A DNA stretch of 64,000 nucleotides. Source: JACNKV01 sp964388155 (lineage in GTDB: Bacteria > Fidelibacterota > Marinisomatia > Marinisomatales > JACNKV01). Each line of letters starts with the position of its first letter. Within the stretch, counting starts at the first letter, position 1. Below the pieces are notes generated by a model. That model was not told the DNA's origin and did not search any database. It was given only the letters and a program-made list of their open reading frames with translations. The translations under genes and the position numbers were made by a program. The stretch lies in assembly GCA_964388155.1 (NCBI GenBank), contig CAYLYH010000008.1, positions 1-64,000 on the forward strand, read 5' to 3'. Shown piece by piece: positions 1-8,519 of this stretch.

Positions 1-213
1 ACAATTTACCACAAAGTGGATACCATGTCTGTAAATCCGGCGTTATTTTATTCTTTCGTCCTTGGTTCTTGATTTGGATTCTAATAACTTTCCATATGTT
101 GGGAGTCAATATATTTTGCATTTTATTTTATTTCGAGCTTCCAAAGGTTCGGCGAGTTCGTAGCGCCCAGAATGTATGTTCCCCAAGTAATCACCAATTC
201 AATGGAGAGTCCA

Positions 214-1680
214 ATGGATAACCACACCGAATTTGCATCTGCTTTAACCTTTGATGATGTGCTTCTTGTCCCGAAAAAATCCGGCGTTTTACCTCGTGAT
301 GTAAACATAACCACGCGATTAACGAAAAACATCAGAATGAACATCCCAATTCTCAGCGCAGCTATGGATACGGTTACAGAAACAGCGATGGCGAAAGCGC
401 TTGCTCGTGAAGGAGGAATTGGTATTATCCATAAAAACCTATCGATTAAAAAGCAAACAGAAATGGTTGAAAGTGTCAAACGGTCGGAGAGTGGAATGAT
501 CACAGATCCAATTACGCTTACAATGGGGCAAACAATACGGGAAGCTAAATATCTTATGGGACAATATCAGATCAGCGGACTTCCGGTACTAAATGGTGAA
601 AAGTTAGTGGGGATCTTAACCAACCGTGATATTCGGTTTGAAACAAATCTTGACCAACCTATTACGAAAAGAATGACTTCTGAAAAATTGGTGACAGTTC
701 CGATCGGAACCACGTTAGAAAAAGCCAAGGATATTCTTCAAAAACACCGAATCGAAAAACTATTAGTCGTCGATGACAGCGGACATCTTGCCGGTTTGAT
801 AACGGTAAAAGATATTTTGAAGAAAGAGCAATTTCCGAATGCGTGTAAAGATGATAAGGGAAGATTACGGGTCGGGGCAGCCGTTGGCGTTGGTTCTGAT
901 GCTATTGAAAGGGTTCAGGCGTTGGCATCTGCCGGAGCAGATGTAATTGTCGTTGATACAGCTCACGGTCATTCAGAAGGTGTGTTAAAAACTGTCGAAA
1001 AAATTAAAAAAGCAATCACTGCAGATGTTATTGCAGGGAATGTAGCAACGGCAGACGGGACGAAAGCACTCATCGATGCGGGAGTGGATTGCGTGAAAGT
1101 CGGCATTGGCGCAGGTGCGAGTTGTACGACAAGAATTATTGCGGGCATTGGTGTTCCACAGCTGTCGGCGATTATGGATTGTACGCGTATGGCTCAGAAA
1201 TATGATATCCCAATCATTGGGGATGGCGGACTGCGGTATAGCGGTGACATTGCAAAGTCATTGGCAGCCGGCGCGGAAATTGTCATGCTAGGCAGCCTGC
1301 TTGCAGGGATGAATGAAAGTCCGGGTGAAACGATTTTGTACGAAGGTCGTCAATATAAATCTTACCGTGGAATGGGTTCAATCGGTGCAATGAAAGAAGG
1401 AAGTGGCGATCGATATTTTCAGGAAGGAACAGAGTCCACAAAACTTGTGCCCGAAGGAATCGAAGGCATGGTGCCTTACAGAGGAGAAGCGCGAAATGCC
1501 ATTCATCAATTACTTGGTGGACTGCGATCATCTATGGGATACTGTGGTGTGAAAGAGATACGCGAATTTGGCAAAAAAGCAACGTTTATACGGATTTCAC
1601 CAGCTGCCGCCATTGAAAGTCACCCGCATGAAGTACGGATAGTAAAAGAAGCACCCAATTATCAGGTTTCGGATAGCTGA
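214..1680 (+). CDS. guaB: IMP dehydrogenase
   Basis: Oxidises IMP to XMP with NAD+, the committed step of GMP synthesis, in the cytoplasm. The reading frame is open from 172, but GGAGAG at 204-209 sits 5 nt before the ATG at 214, which gives 488 residues, the usual bacterial length. A split TIM barrel is interrupted by a CBS pair at about residues 80-195. The catalytic Cys lies in GIGAGASCTTR and the mobile flap carries RYFQ. The more usual active-site loop reads GPGSICTTR, so the Pro and the residues before the Cys differ here. It is followed by a strong terminator and stands alone as a transcription unit. Confidence 0.97.
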   Translation: MDNHTEFASALTFDDVLLVPKKSGVLPRDVNITTRLTKNIRMNIPILSAAMDTVTETAMAKALAREGGIGIIHKNLSIKKQTEMVESVKRSESGMITDPITLTMGQTIREAKYLMGQYQISGLPVLNGEKLVGILTNRDIRFETNLDQPITKRMTSEKLVTVPIGTTLEKAKDILQKHRIEKLLVVDDSGHLAGLITVKDILKKEQFPNACKDDKGRLRVGAAVGVGSDAIERVQALASAGADVIVVDTAHGHSEGVLKTVEKIKKAITADVIAGNVATADGTKALIDAGVDCVKVGIGAGASCTTRIIAGIGVPQLSAIMDCTRMAQKYDIPIIGDGGLRYSGDIAKSLAAGAEIVMLGSLLAGMNESPGETILYEGRQYKSYRGMGSIGAMKEGSGDRYFQEGTESTKLVPEGIEGMVPYRGEARNAIHQLLGGLRSSMGYCGVKEIREFGKKATFIRISPAAAIESHPHEVRIVKEAPNYQVSDS

Positions 1681-1693
1681 GATTAAAGGGAAT

Positions 1694-1725
1694 AAAAAAA
1701 GCCCCGAAATCGGGGCTTTTTTTTA
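1694..1725 (+). terminator. Rho-independent terminator after guaB
   Basis: GCCCCGA and TCGGGGC form a 7-bp stem with an AA loop, preceded by an A-run and followed by eight T. The A-run on the other strand would make it work in both directions. It therefore probably also ends the converging minus-strand rpsT transcript. Confidence 0.93.
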
Positions 1726-1739
1726 TTGAGTATTAAAAT

Positions 1740-1994
1740 CTAAGAAAGTGAATTCAGATGACGCGAAATCTGAGCTTTCTGCCGTGAAGCTTTATTTTTA
1801 TGTATCAGATGTTTGTTAGCCATTTTATCGATAAAACTTACTGCCGTTTTATGATGCTCTCCTGCTTTTTTCACATCAGTTTCAATCATAACTGACTTCA
1901 CAAGCGTTCTGAGTTTGGACATATTTTCTATGTTTCGTTCGCGACGGACAATGTCCTGACGTTCACGCTTAATTTGTTGCGGATGTCTATCCAT
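1740..1994 (-). CDS. rpsT: 30S ribosomal protein S20
   Basis: 84 residues, rich in Lys and Arg, matching the usual S20 length. The C-terminal half keeps the family pattern of FIDKMANKHLIHKNKASRQK ending in RHLNSL. S20 is a helical protein that binds 16S rRNA early in assembly of the small subunit. It starts MDRHPQQIKRERQD, with a weak AAGGAT upstream. It lies 106 nt downstream of kbl on the same strand and ends at the shared terminator after guaB. Confidence 0.9.
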   Translation of the reverse strand: MDRHPQQIKRERQDIVRRERNIENMSKLRTLVKSVMIETDVKKAGEHHKTAVSFIDKMANKHLIHKNKASRQKAQISRHLNSLS

Positions 1995-2100
1995 GAAAGT
2001 GTTGTATCCTTACGTTTTGTTCAAAATGCGAATAAATTTCGAGCGGGAAGTTATCCCTGAAAATGGTAATATGTCAATGAGTCAAATTAGAAAATCTATT

Positions 2101-3285
2101 TTATTTGATGGTGTTCAATTCTTTACCCACTCTAATAAACGCTTCAATGGCTCTATCCAAATGATGTTTTGTGTGTGCAGCGGAAATTTGTACACGGATT
2201 CGAGCTTCTCCCCTCGGGACGACCGGGAAGAAAAATCCAATGACGTAAATGCCTTCATCCAAAAGCATCGTTGCCATTTTTTGTGCTAAAACCGCATCGT
2301 AAAGCATAATCGGGACAATCGGATGAATTCCATCTTTGATGTCAAATCCTGCTTCGATCATTTTTGAACGGAAATATGTTGTATTTATTTCCAGTTTATC
2401 TCTCAATTCAGTAGTGGCTGACAGCATATCGAAAACGGTTTTGCCGGCCGCCACAATAGACGGAGCAACTGTGTTTGAAAATAGATAAGGTCTGGATTGT
2501 TGACGGAGCAAATCAATGATCTCTTTTCGCCCGGTTGTAAATCCGCCTGATGCACCTCCAAGTGCTTTTCCCAATGTGGATGTGATGATATCAATTTTAT
2601 TCAAAACCCCGTGATATTCGGCAGAACCGCGCCCTGTACGACCAACAAATCCGGTAGCGTGAGAATCATCTACCATGACCATCGCATCATAGTTTTCCGC
2701 CAGTTCTGTGATCTTGTCCAGTTTGGCGATATATCCATCCATGGAGAAAACACCATCGGTGGCAATGAGTCGTAAACGGGCATCTTGAGCTTCGATCAAT
2801 TTCTTTTCTAAATCATCCATGTTGCTGTTAGCGTAACGGTATCGCTTGGCTTTACACAGACGAATTCCGTCAATGATCGAGGCATGATTAAGCGAATCAC
2901 TTATGATGGCATCTTCAGCGGTAAGGATGGTCTCGAACAATCCACCGTTAGCATCGAAGCAGCTGGTGTAGAGTATGGTATCGTCCGTTCCAAAGAAGGT
3001 AGAAATCGTGTTTTCCAGCTCCTTATGTAAGTCTTGAGTACCACAGATGAACCGCACAGACGCCATCCCGAAACCGTGATCGTCCAATGCTTTTTTTGCT
3101 GCGGTAATCACTTCAGGATTATTTGCCAGTCCGAGATAGTTGTTTGCACAGAAATTTAGAACCTCGCCGCCTTCCGTTGTGGAGATATCCACGCCTTGCG
3201 GAGTGGTGATTGTGCGCTCGGTTTTATACAAACCTTCATTTTTGATTTTGTCTAATGTACTTTGATAGAATGCTTTATTATGCAT
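2101..3285 (-). CDS. kbl: Glycine C-acetyltransferase (2-amino-3-ketobutyrate CoA ligase)
   Basis: PLP enzyme of the alpha-oxoamine synthase family. It cleaves 2-amino-3-oxobutyrate with CoA to glycine and acetyl-CoA, the second step of threonine catabolism after Tdh. The family N-terminus (EGLYKTER, then NFCANNYLGLANNPEV) and the PLP-lysine region STLGKALGGASGG are present. The frame is open from 3369, but the conserved protein begins at MHNKAFYQ (3285), giving 394 residues, close to the E. coli length. The start overlaps the end of the upstream membrane-protein gene by 8 nt, suggesting translational coupling. ATG codons at 3294 and 3300 are alternative starts. Confidence 0.95.
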   Translation of the reverse strand: MHNKAFYQSTLDKIKNEGLYKTERTITTPQGVDISTTEGGEVLNFCANNYLGLANNPEVITAAKKALDDHGFGMASVRFICGTQDLHKELENTISTFFGTDDTILYTSCFDANGGLFETILTAEDAIISDSLNHASIIDGIRLCKAKRYRYANSNMDDLEKKLIEAQDARLRLIATDGVFSMDGYIAKLDKITELAENYDAMVMVDDSHATGFVGRTGRGSAEYHGVLNKIDIITSTLGKALGGASGGFTTGRKEIIDLLRQQSRPYLFSNTVAPSIVAAGKTVFDMLSATTELRDKLEINTTYFRSKMIEAGFDIKDGIHPIVPIMLYDAVLAQKMATMLLDEGIYVIGFFFPVVPRGEARIRVQISAAHTKHHLDRAIEAFIRVGKELNTIK

Positions 3286-3889
3286 TGTTTTCATTCTCAT
3301 TACTTGTGCGTTCGCGATAATCTTGTCTGATTGATTTTGCGTTTTCTCGGTACGCTTTTGCATCCCCATAATCGAAGAATTTGTAGTAGCGTGAATGCGG
3401 ATCTTTTACCCGAGAAGCATGCTTAATTGGACACCAATATTGTTCAGTTCTTGCGATAGCTTCTTTTGTGTAAGCTGCAACAGCGTTACCATATCCACAG
3501 TAGACACAATTTACTTTTTCCAGCGTATTTAGGTAAGAAAGGTGCTGGCGGTCGATGATGAAATATTCTTTGCGTTTGACGATCGGAATTCCAAATGCTC
3601 TAAAACAGATATGCTGATAAATAAAAATAGCTAAATCCATAAAAACGATAGGAACAATCACCGCATAAATCACAGGAGAAAGTAAAATATGGCGTGTTCG
3701 GGCGGCAAAGATGTACTTAAATAGATTTGTTTTATATTTTTTTTGTTGCTTTCGAATGCTTTTTTCAAACTTAATTTTCCGTTTTTTAAAATTATCCGTC
3801 AGTTCCTTGCTGATGACTGCAAATTCTTTTTCCAGCTCTTTTTCAAGCCGGCGAATCTTTTCTAAATGTTTTTCAAATATGTTGTTCAT
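3278..3889 (-). CDS. Conserved membrane protein with CxxC motif, unknown function
   Basis: 203 residues. The first 55 are charged and predicted to form a coiled coil (EKHLEKIRRLEKELEKEF). One or two membrane segments follow at about residues 68-95. The C-terminal part carries Cys128, Cys131 (CVYCGYGN) and Cys153 (QYWCPIKHA), and ends in a charged tail. Three or more clustered Cys suggest metal or heme binding, but this is inference. I recognise the CVYCGYGN/WCPIKHA pattern as a conserved hypothetical family and know no function for it. It lies between tdh and kbl on the same strand and overlaps kbl by 8 nt, so it is probably co-transcribed with them. Confidence 0.8.
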   Translation of the reverse strand: MNNIFEKHLEKIRRLEKELEKEFAVISKELTDNFKKRKIKFEKSIRKQQKKYKTNLFKYIFAARTRHILLSPVIYAVIVPIVFMDLAIFIYQHICFRAFGIPIVKRKEYFIIDRQHLSYLNTLEKVNCVYCGYGNAVAAYTKEAIARTEQYWCPIKHASRVKDPHSRYYKFFDYGDAKAYRENAKSIRQDYRERTSNENENNA

Positions 3890-4038
3890 GGTTGTTTGTT
3901 ATTTTGTTTTCTTAATTAAATTTGGAGTTAAGAATAGTTTGCACGCCAAAGTTTTGGCACAGGATGGAGCCGGAGGAGTTGTTGAAAATTAAAATGTGAA
4001 ACAGGATTTCCGTCTCCTTTTTCCTTTTCTCCCCGCTC

Positions 4039-5064
4039 TTATTCCCATTCAAGAATTACTTTTCCGCAATTTCCGGATTCCATAATATCAAAAGCTTTTT
4101 GAAAGTTATCCACAGGAAAGCGATGTGTTAAAACGCCGGAAATATCCAGTCCGCTTCGGAGCATTTGCGTCATTTTATACCAAGTCTCAAACATTTCGCG
4201 TCCATAGATGCCTTTTATATGCAGTCCCTTGAATATGATTTCATCCCAATTAATCTGCGTAGATTTTGGCAATAATCCGAGCAAAGCGATACGTCCGCCG
4301 TGGTACATATTTCGAAGCATATCATTAAAAGCAGCCGGGCTCCCGGACATTTCCAGCCCGACATCAAAACCGTTGGACATACCCAGTTCTTTGATAGCGT
4401 CTTCAATGTTGACTTTCGTTACATTCAACGTTAGTGAAGCGCCCATTTTTTTTGCAAGTTCCAAGCGGTAGTCGTTGACATCTGTAATGACAACATGGCG
4501 GGCACCGACAAAATTACAAATTGCAACCGCCATTATTCCGATGGGTCCCGCTCCGGTGATGAGGACATCCTCACCGACCATTTCGAAGGAGAGTGCAGTG
4601 TGAGCGGCATTCCCGTACGGATCGAAAAAAGAGGCAATATCGGATGAAATATCTTGATGAACAGGCCACACATTGCGTTCCGGCATGACAAGATATTCTG
4701 CAAATGCGCCATCCCGATGCAAGCCGATTCCTATAGTGCGATGACAAAGATGACGTTTGCCTGCACGACAGTTTCGGCAGTGCCCACAGGTGATATGTCC
4801 TTCTCCGGACACTCGATCCCCCACGCTATAGTGTGTAACTCCCTGACCGATTTCAACGATCTTTCCCACAAATTCATGTCCTGCAACCAGAGGGGGTTTA
4901 ATCGTGCGTTGAGACCATTCATCCCACTTGTAAATGTGAAGATCTGTGCCGCAGATAGCTGTTTTATGGATTTTAATCAGGACGTCATTTGTCCCCGGAG
5001 TTGGGCGAGGAACTTCTTCCATCCATATCCCCCGTTCGGGAGATTTTTTTATCAATGCTTTCAT
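4039..5064 (-). CDS. tdh: L-threonine 3-dehydrogenase
   Basis: Zinc-dependent medium-chain dehydrogenase, 341 residues, the same length as E. coli Tdh. It oxidises threonine to 2-amino-3-oxobutyrate with NAD+. The catalytic zinc ligands are visible as Cys38 in AICGTDLHIY and the GHE pair at about residues 63-64. The structural zinc site is CGHCRNCRAGKRHLC. The Rossmann motif is GAGPIGIMAV. The product is unstable and is normally passed to Kbl, encoded two genes downstream. It diverges from parA across a 249-nt spacer. Confidence 0.96.
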   Translation of the reverse strand: MKALIKKSPERGIWMEEVPRPTPGTNDVLIKIHKTAICGTDLHIYKWDEWSQRTIKPPLVAGHEFVGKIVEIGQGVTHYSVGDRVSGEGHITCGHCRNCRAGKRHLCHRTIGIGLHRDGAFAEYLVMPERNVWPVHQDISSDIASFFDPYGNAAHTALSFEMVGEDVLITGAGPIGIMAVAICNFVGARHVVITDVNDYRLELAKKMGASLTLNVTKVNIEDAIKELGMSNGFDVGLEMSGSPAAFNDMLRNMYHGGRIALLGLLPKSTQINWDEIIFKGLHIKGIYGREMFETWYKMTQMLRSGLDISGVLTHRFPVDNFQKAFDIMESGNCGKVILEWE

Positions 5065-5281
5065 AGGGGTAACGTATCTATGTTAATGAAAGAAAATTAA
5101 CTACGAAAATTTACCGCATGTTTGATTCTGTACCAAGAATTGAATTGTCGGAGTTTTGATGGCGGAGAATTTGGGATTAGAAAATGGTGACTCATTTAGG
5201 TTCTACAAAATCTTTATATCCACAAGTGTACTTATTTTTCGAGATGATGGGATGAGTCTTGTAAACACAGGTATCTTACAA

Positions 5282-5304
5282 GTAAATTTCGGTTCGAAAT
5301 TTAC
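5282..5304. promoter_or_regulatory. Perfect palindrome immediately upstream of parA
   Basis: GTAAATTTCG, a 3-nt spacer GTT, then CGAAATTTAC: 10-bp perfect arms ending 9 nt before the parA ATG. A close single copy, CGAAAATTTAC, lies at 5104-5114 nearer tdh. It does not match the standard parS consensus centred on CACGTG. The position fits an operator or a hairpin controlling parA translation; the role is inference. The rest of the 5065-5313 divergent spacer shows nothing else I can support. Confidence 0.5.
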
Positions 5305-5313
5305 GCAATAATT

Positions 5314-6078
5314 ATGGCACACATCTTTTCATTCGTCAATCAAAAAGGCGGTGTTGGTAAAACAACATCGTCCGTGAACGTTGCAGTTAGCCTTGCGGTA
5401 TCCGAAGTCAAAACACTTTTGATCGATTTGGATCCGCAAGCAAATGCGACGACGGGTATTTCCAATCTGACTGAGGAAAGTAATTCTTCAATTTATGATG
5501 TGTTAATCCGGGGTGTAGATTTCAAAGATGCCGTCACGAAAACGCAATTCGAACATTTAGATTTGGTGTCGTCAACGAATGACCTCGTGGGTGCTGAGAT
5601 AGAATTAGTCAGTATGATGGCACGCGAATACCAATTGAAAAAAATGCTGGAATCAGTTCGTGATGAATATCAATATATTATCATAGACTGCCCGCCATCT
5701 CTGGGATTGCTTACCATCAACGCTCTTGCCGCATCGGATTCAATTATTATTCCCATACAAAGTGAATACTATGCGTTAGAGGGATTAGGTCAATTGTTAA
5801 ATACAATTCGATTAGTCCAAAAACATATCAATCCTAATTTGAGTATAAGCGGAGTGCTTTTGACGATGTTTGATTCGCGATTGAATCTGTCAAAAGAAGT
5901 TGCGTCAGAACTACGAAGATATTTTGAAGATAAGTTGTTTAAAACAGTCATCCATCGTAACGTTCGACTTGGTGAAGCCCCAAGTTTTGGAAAACCCGCA
6001 TTACTTTATGATGCAAATTCTACGGGTGCACGAAATTACATGAGTTTAGTTGAGGAGATATTAGAACGTGTCAAATAG
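5314..6078 (+). CDS. parA: Chromosome partitioning ATPase ParA (Soj)
   Basis: 254 residues. The deviant Walker A KGGVGKTTSSVN lies at the N-terminus, with a second Lys for dimer-dependent ATP hydrolysis. Walker A' is LLIDLDPQANAT and Walker B is IIIDCPPSLG. The short N-terminus without a helix-turn-helix is that of chromosomal Soj rather than large plasmid ParA. It binds DNA without sequence specificity and moves ParB-bound origins. parB overlaps its end by 11 nt. Confidence 0.97.
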   Translation: MAHIFSFVNQKGGVGKTTSSVNVAVSLAVSEVKTLLIDLDPQANATTGISNLTEESNSSIYDVLIRGVDFKDAVTKTQFEHLDLVSSTNDLVGAEIELVSMMAREYQLKKMLESVRDEYQYIIIDCPPSLGLLTINALAASDSIIIPIQSEYYALEGLGQLLNTIRLVQKHINPNLSISGVLLTMFDSRLNLSKEVASELRRYFEDKLFKTVIHRNVRLGEAPSFGKPALLYDANSTGARNYMSLVEEILERVK

Positions 6079-6943
6079 TCGTTTAGGTAAAGGGCTGGAA
6101 GCACTGATTCGCCCTAAAGAAGAAAAAATGGAATTGAAACCGGGTGTTACGGCGATTCCGATTAAGTTTATTATCCCCAATCCACATCAACCGCGACAAC
6201 ATTTTGATAAGATAACACTCAATGAATTAGCAGCTTCGATAAGTCAAAAAGGTGTATTGACACCCGTAACCGTTTATCAAAAAGGGGAACGGTTTGTCTT
6301 AATTGCCGGAGAACGCCGTTGGCGTGCCGCAAAATTAGCAGGATTAAAAAACCTCCCCGCTTATGTCGTTTCAGTGACGGGGGAGGAAGATGTCATGGAA
6401 ATGGCATTGATCGAGAACATCCAGCGGGAGAATCTGAACGCCATTGAAGAAGCAGAAGCTTATGCGTACCTAAACAGTAAATTTGATTTATCACATACAG
6501 CGATTGCTAAGTCCGTAGGGAAAAAGAGGACGACAGTATCTAACTCTCTTCGGTTATTGGGATTACCGTCAGACATAAAAGATAGTCTGCGTGATGGAAA
6601 AGTCTCTGCCGGGCACGGTCGTCAGATTTTGGCGATGAAAACTCCAATTGCGATGACAAAAATGTGGAAAAAAATCCTAGATGAAAACCTGAGTGTTCGC
6701 GGAGTAGAGGCAATTGTAAAAGAAATATCTGAGAAAAAACAATCTCAAAAAGTACAACCGTCTAAAAGACACGCAGCGCGGAGAGTGTCTCCTCAGATTA
6801 AGCAAATAGAAGATGAACTGGTTTCAATTTTGGGGACAAAAGTACACATCTATGTCAAAAAAGATAACGGTAAAATTGAAGTAAGCTATTTTTCAGTTGA
6901 TGATTTGGAAAGAATTTTAGAATTATTGCGTAAAATTAATTAA
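6068..6943 (+). CDS. parB: Chromosome partitioning protein ParB (Spo0J)
   Basis: 291 residues from a GTG start, inside the end of parA. The N-terminus SRLGKGLEALI is the ParA-stimulating segment. The CTP-binding ParB/sulfiredoxin fold follows, with GERRWRAAKLAGL and ENIQRENLNAIEEA. Next come a helix-turn-helix (AIAKSVGKKRTTVSNSLRLL) and a C-terminal dimer domain. It should spread on parS and stimulate ParA. No classical parS site was seen in this window. Confidence 0.96.
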   Translation: MSNSRLGKGLEALIRPKEEKMELKPGVTAIPIKFIIPNPHQPRQHFDKITLNELAASISQKGVLTPVTVYQKGERFVLIAGERRWRAAKLAGLKNLPAYVVSVTGEEDVMEMALIENIQRENLNAIEEAEAYAYLNSKFDLSHTAIAKSVGKKRTTVSNSLRLLGLPSDIKDSLRDGKVSAGHGRQILAMKTPIAMTKMWKKILDENLSVRGVEAIVKEISEKKQSQKVQPSKRHAARRVSPQIKQIEDELVSILGTKVHIYVKKDNGKIEVSYFSVDDLERILELLRKIN

Positions 6944-6969
6944 GCATCGTATTATTGTGCTGAAAATTT

Positions 6970-7755
6970 GTGAAGCCAAATAAATATACTGTTCTTCTGA
7001 TACCAGATAACGGGGATAACAACCGTCAATTTACCCTCCACCGAAGGGTTATTCTTTGGGGAATTATATTATCGTGTATGCTTATTGTTGGTGCAATGAG
7101 TGTGTGGTATTATTCTATCAAAGCATTAGAAGACCATCATGAATTGCAAAATAAATATGACACATTGGTGCAGGATAGGTTAACTGTAATCGAATTGATG
7201 GATGACCTGCAGCGAATGAAGCAAATGGATCAACTGATTCGTAAGACTCTTGGAACAGAAATAAATTTACATACAGAGAAAAAGAATATGGACTCTCTTC
7301 GTTATTCAACTGAGGATAAATATCATGTGTCTTATATTGAGAATTTTCCGTCAAAAGCTCCGATTCAGGGTTGGCTGACACAAAGAATAAGTCGATCTTC
7401 CATCTTTCAAAATGAAAATCACTATGGAATTGACCTTGCAGTTAAAGAGGGAGAACCCATATTAGCATCTGCCGGAGGGTATGTAGTGTACTCCGGGTGG
7501 AATTATGAAATGGGGAATTTGATTATTATATATCATGGGAATGCATATTTTACTCTGTATGGACATAATCAGCGAAATCAAGTACAAAAACTGGAAAGGG
7601 TAAAACGTGGAGATGTCATCGCTTTAGCGGGGAAGACTGGGATATCTTCAGGTCCGCACCTGCATTATGAGATTTGGAAGGATGGAGAAGCTTTGGACCC
7701 GTTAATATTTTTTCCGCAATATAAAGAAAAGGATGTAAGTCCGAATGATGAGTAA
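6970..7755 (+). CDS. M23 family metallopeptidase, membrane anchored
   Basis: 261 residues from a GTG start with weak ribosome-binding signal. A short cytoplasmic head is followed by a membrane segment at about residues 27-48 and a coiled region. The LytM/M23 domain begins near residue 145. The zinc ligands are visible as HYGID (HxxxD) and GPHLHYE (HxH), so the peptidase looks active. These enzymes cut peptidoglycan cross-links. The gene overlaps the bactofilin gene by 11 nt, a pairing known from cell-shape modules such as Helicobacter Csd1-CcmA, so I infer localised cell-wall remodelling. Confidence 0.92.
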   Translation: MKPNKYTVLLIPDNGDNNRQFTLHRRVILWGIILSCMLIVGAMSVWYYSIKALEDHHELQNKYDTLVQDRLTVIELMDDLQRMKQMDQLIRKTLGTEINLHTEKKNMDSLRYSTEDKYHVSYIENFPSKAPIQGWLTQRISRSSIFQNENHYGIDLAVKEGEPILASAGGYVVYSGWNYEMGNLIIIYHGNAYFTLYGHNQRNQVQKLERVKRGDVIALAGKTGISSGPHLHYEIWKDGEALDPLIFFPQYKEKDVSPNDE

Positions 7756-8125
7756 AATAGATTTCAAGAATGTGCATACCATGATTGGTGGCGATGCGGT
7801 TGTCTACGGGAATATTGAACTTGAGGGCGGACTTATCGTCTATGGGACGGTGAATGGTTCGCTCACGACAACCGGTCCGGTAAGGATATCAAAAACCGGT
7901 GTTGTAATAGGAGATATTAGTGCAAGTGATATTCATCTGGGCGGAGAAGTACAAGGAAACGTGATTGTAAAGAATCGTGCGGTGCTTGGCGGGCAATCCG
8001 TGTTGAGAGGAGATTTGGTGTATACCCGCTTACTTATCGAAGAAGGTGCTCAGTTTGAAGGCAAATGTGATTTTTCCGGGAGTATTGCCACAGAGTCCAC
8101 AGCGGAACGAGAAAGGCTGGTATAA
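7745..8125 (+). CDS. Bactofilin
   Basis: 126 residues forming one right-handed beta-helix domain. Hydrophobic and Gly-rich turns repeat (VYGNIELEGGLIVYGTVNGSL, then GDISASDIHLGGEVQGNVIV). Bactofilins polymerise without nucleotide into membrane-associated filaments that position cell-wall enzymes. ATG codons at 7745 and 7748 are both possible starts. It overlaps the M23 peptidase gene and lies downstream of parAB, so one unit may link segregation and envelope shape. Confidence 0.93.
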   Translation: MMSKIDFKNVHTMIGGDAVVYGNIELEGGLIVYGTVNGSLTTTGPVRISKTGVVIGDISASDIHLGGEVQGNVIVKNRAVLGGQSVLRGDLVYTRLLIEEGAQFEGKCDFSGSIATESTAERERLV

Positions 8126-8170
8126 TAATCGCGGTGCAAAATACTTACCGATTAATTACCGTGAATTATT

Positions 8171-8470
8171 ATGGATAAAAAAGTAATAAGCGCGATAGAA
8201 AACCAAATTGGCTTCACAGCGAGATCCTTTCATTATCTCCAAAAATTCATCAGACAAAGCGGTCCCGCAGCTTCAGCTTCGTATACTTTGATCGGAGCGA
8301 TTATCCTCCTTGGCGGAATTGGATATGTGTTTGATAAATGGCTGGAATCATCACCATGGTTTTTGTTGGGCGGACTTCTGTTGGGCTTAATCGTCGGGTT
8401 TTATGAATTGGCGAAAACCGTTTGGCGAGTAACAGAGAAAGGGAGAAAAGGAGAAGAGGAGAACGGGTGA
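8171..8470 (+). CDS. atpZ: AtpZ/AtpI-like F0F1 accessory protein
   Basis: 99 residues with two membrane segments (SYTLIGAIILLGGIGYVFD and WFLLGGLLLGLIVGFYE) and a charged tail. This matches the short F0F1-ATPase gene-1 family, which in Bacillus works with AtpI in ion handling or c-ring assembly. It is the first gene of the ATP synthase cluster, 49 nt before the next membrane gene. Confidence 0.82.
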   Translation: MDKKVISAIENQIGFTARSFHYLQKFIRQSGPAASASYTLIGAIILLGGIGYVFDKWLESSPWFLLGGLLLGLIVGFYELAKTVWRVTEKGRKGEEENG

Positions 8471-8519
8471 TTTGGTCTTTGATTCGTGTTAATCCGTGTC
8501 ATCAGCGTTCTATCAATAA
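8471..8519. repeat. Intergenic word repeat (GTGTTAATCCGTGTCATCAG type)
   Basis: The spacer between the two small atp genes reads GATTCGTGTTAATCCGTG then TCATCAGCGTTC. I recognise this as a phrase that recurs between genes in many FCB and metagenomic genomes. Its function is unknown to me. It carries no obvious promoter or terminator. Confidence 0.4.

Noticed and set aside
123..503. 126-codon open frame on the minus strand at the window start
   Set aside because: It lies antisense to guaB and has no family features.
3945..3970. Sigma-54-like TTGGCAC box after GCCAAAGTTTTGGC
   Set aside because: No TTGC at the right distance and the surrounding genes are on the other strand; only a short palindrome.
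5282..5304. parA upstream palindrome as a parS site
   Set aside because: It lacks the CACGTG centre and TTTC...GAAA layout of standard parS, so only a general regulatory call is made.
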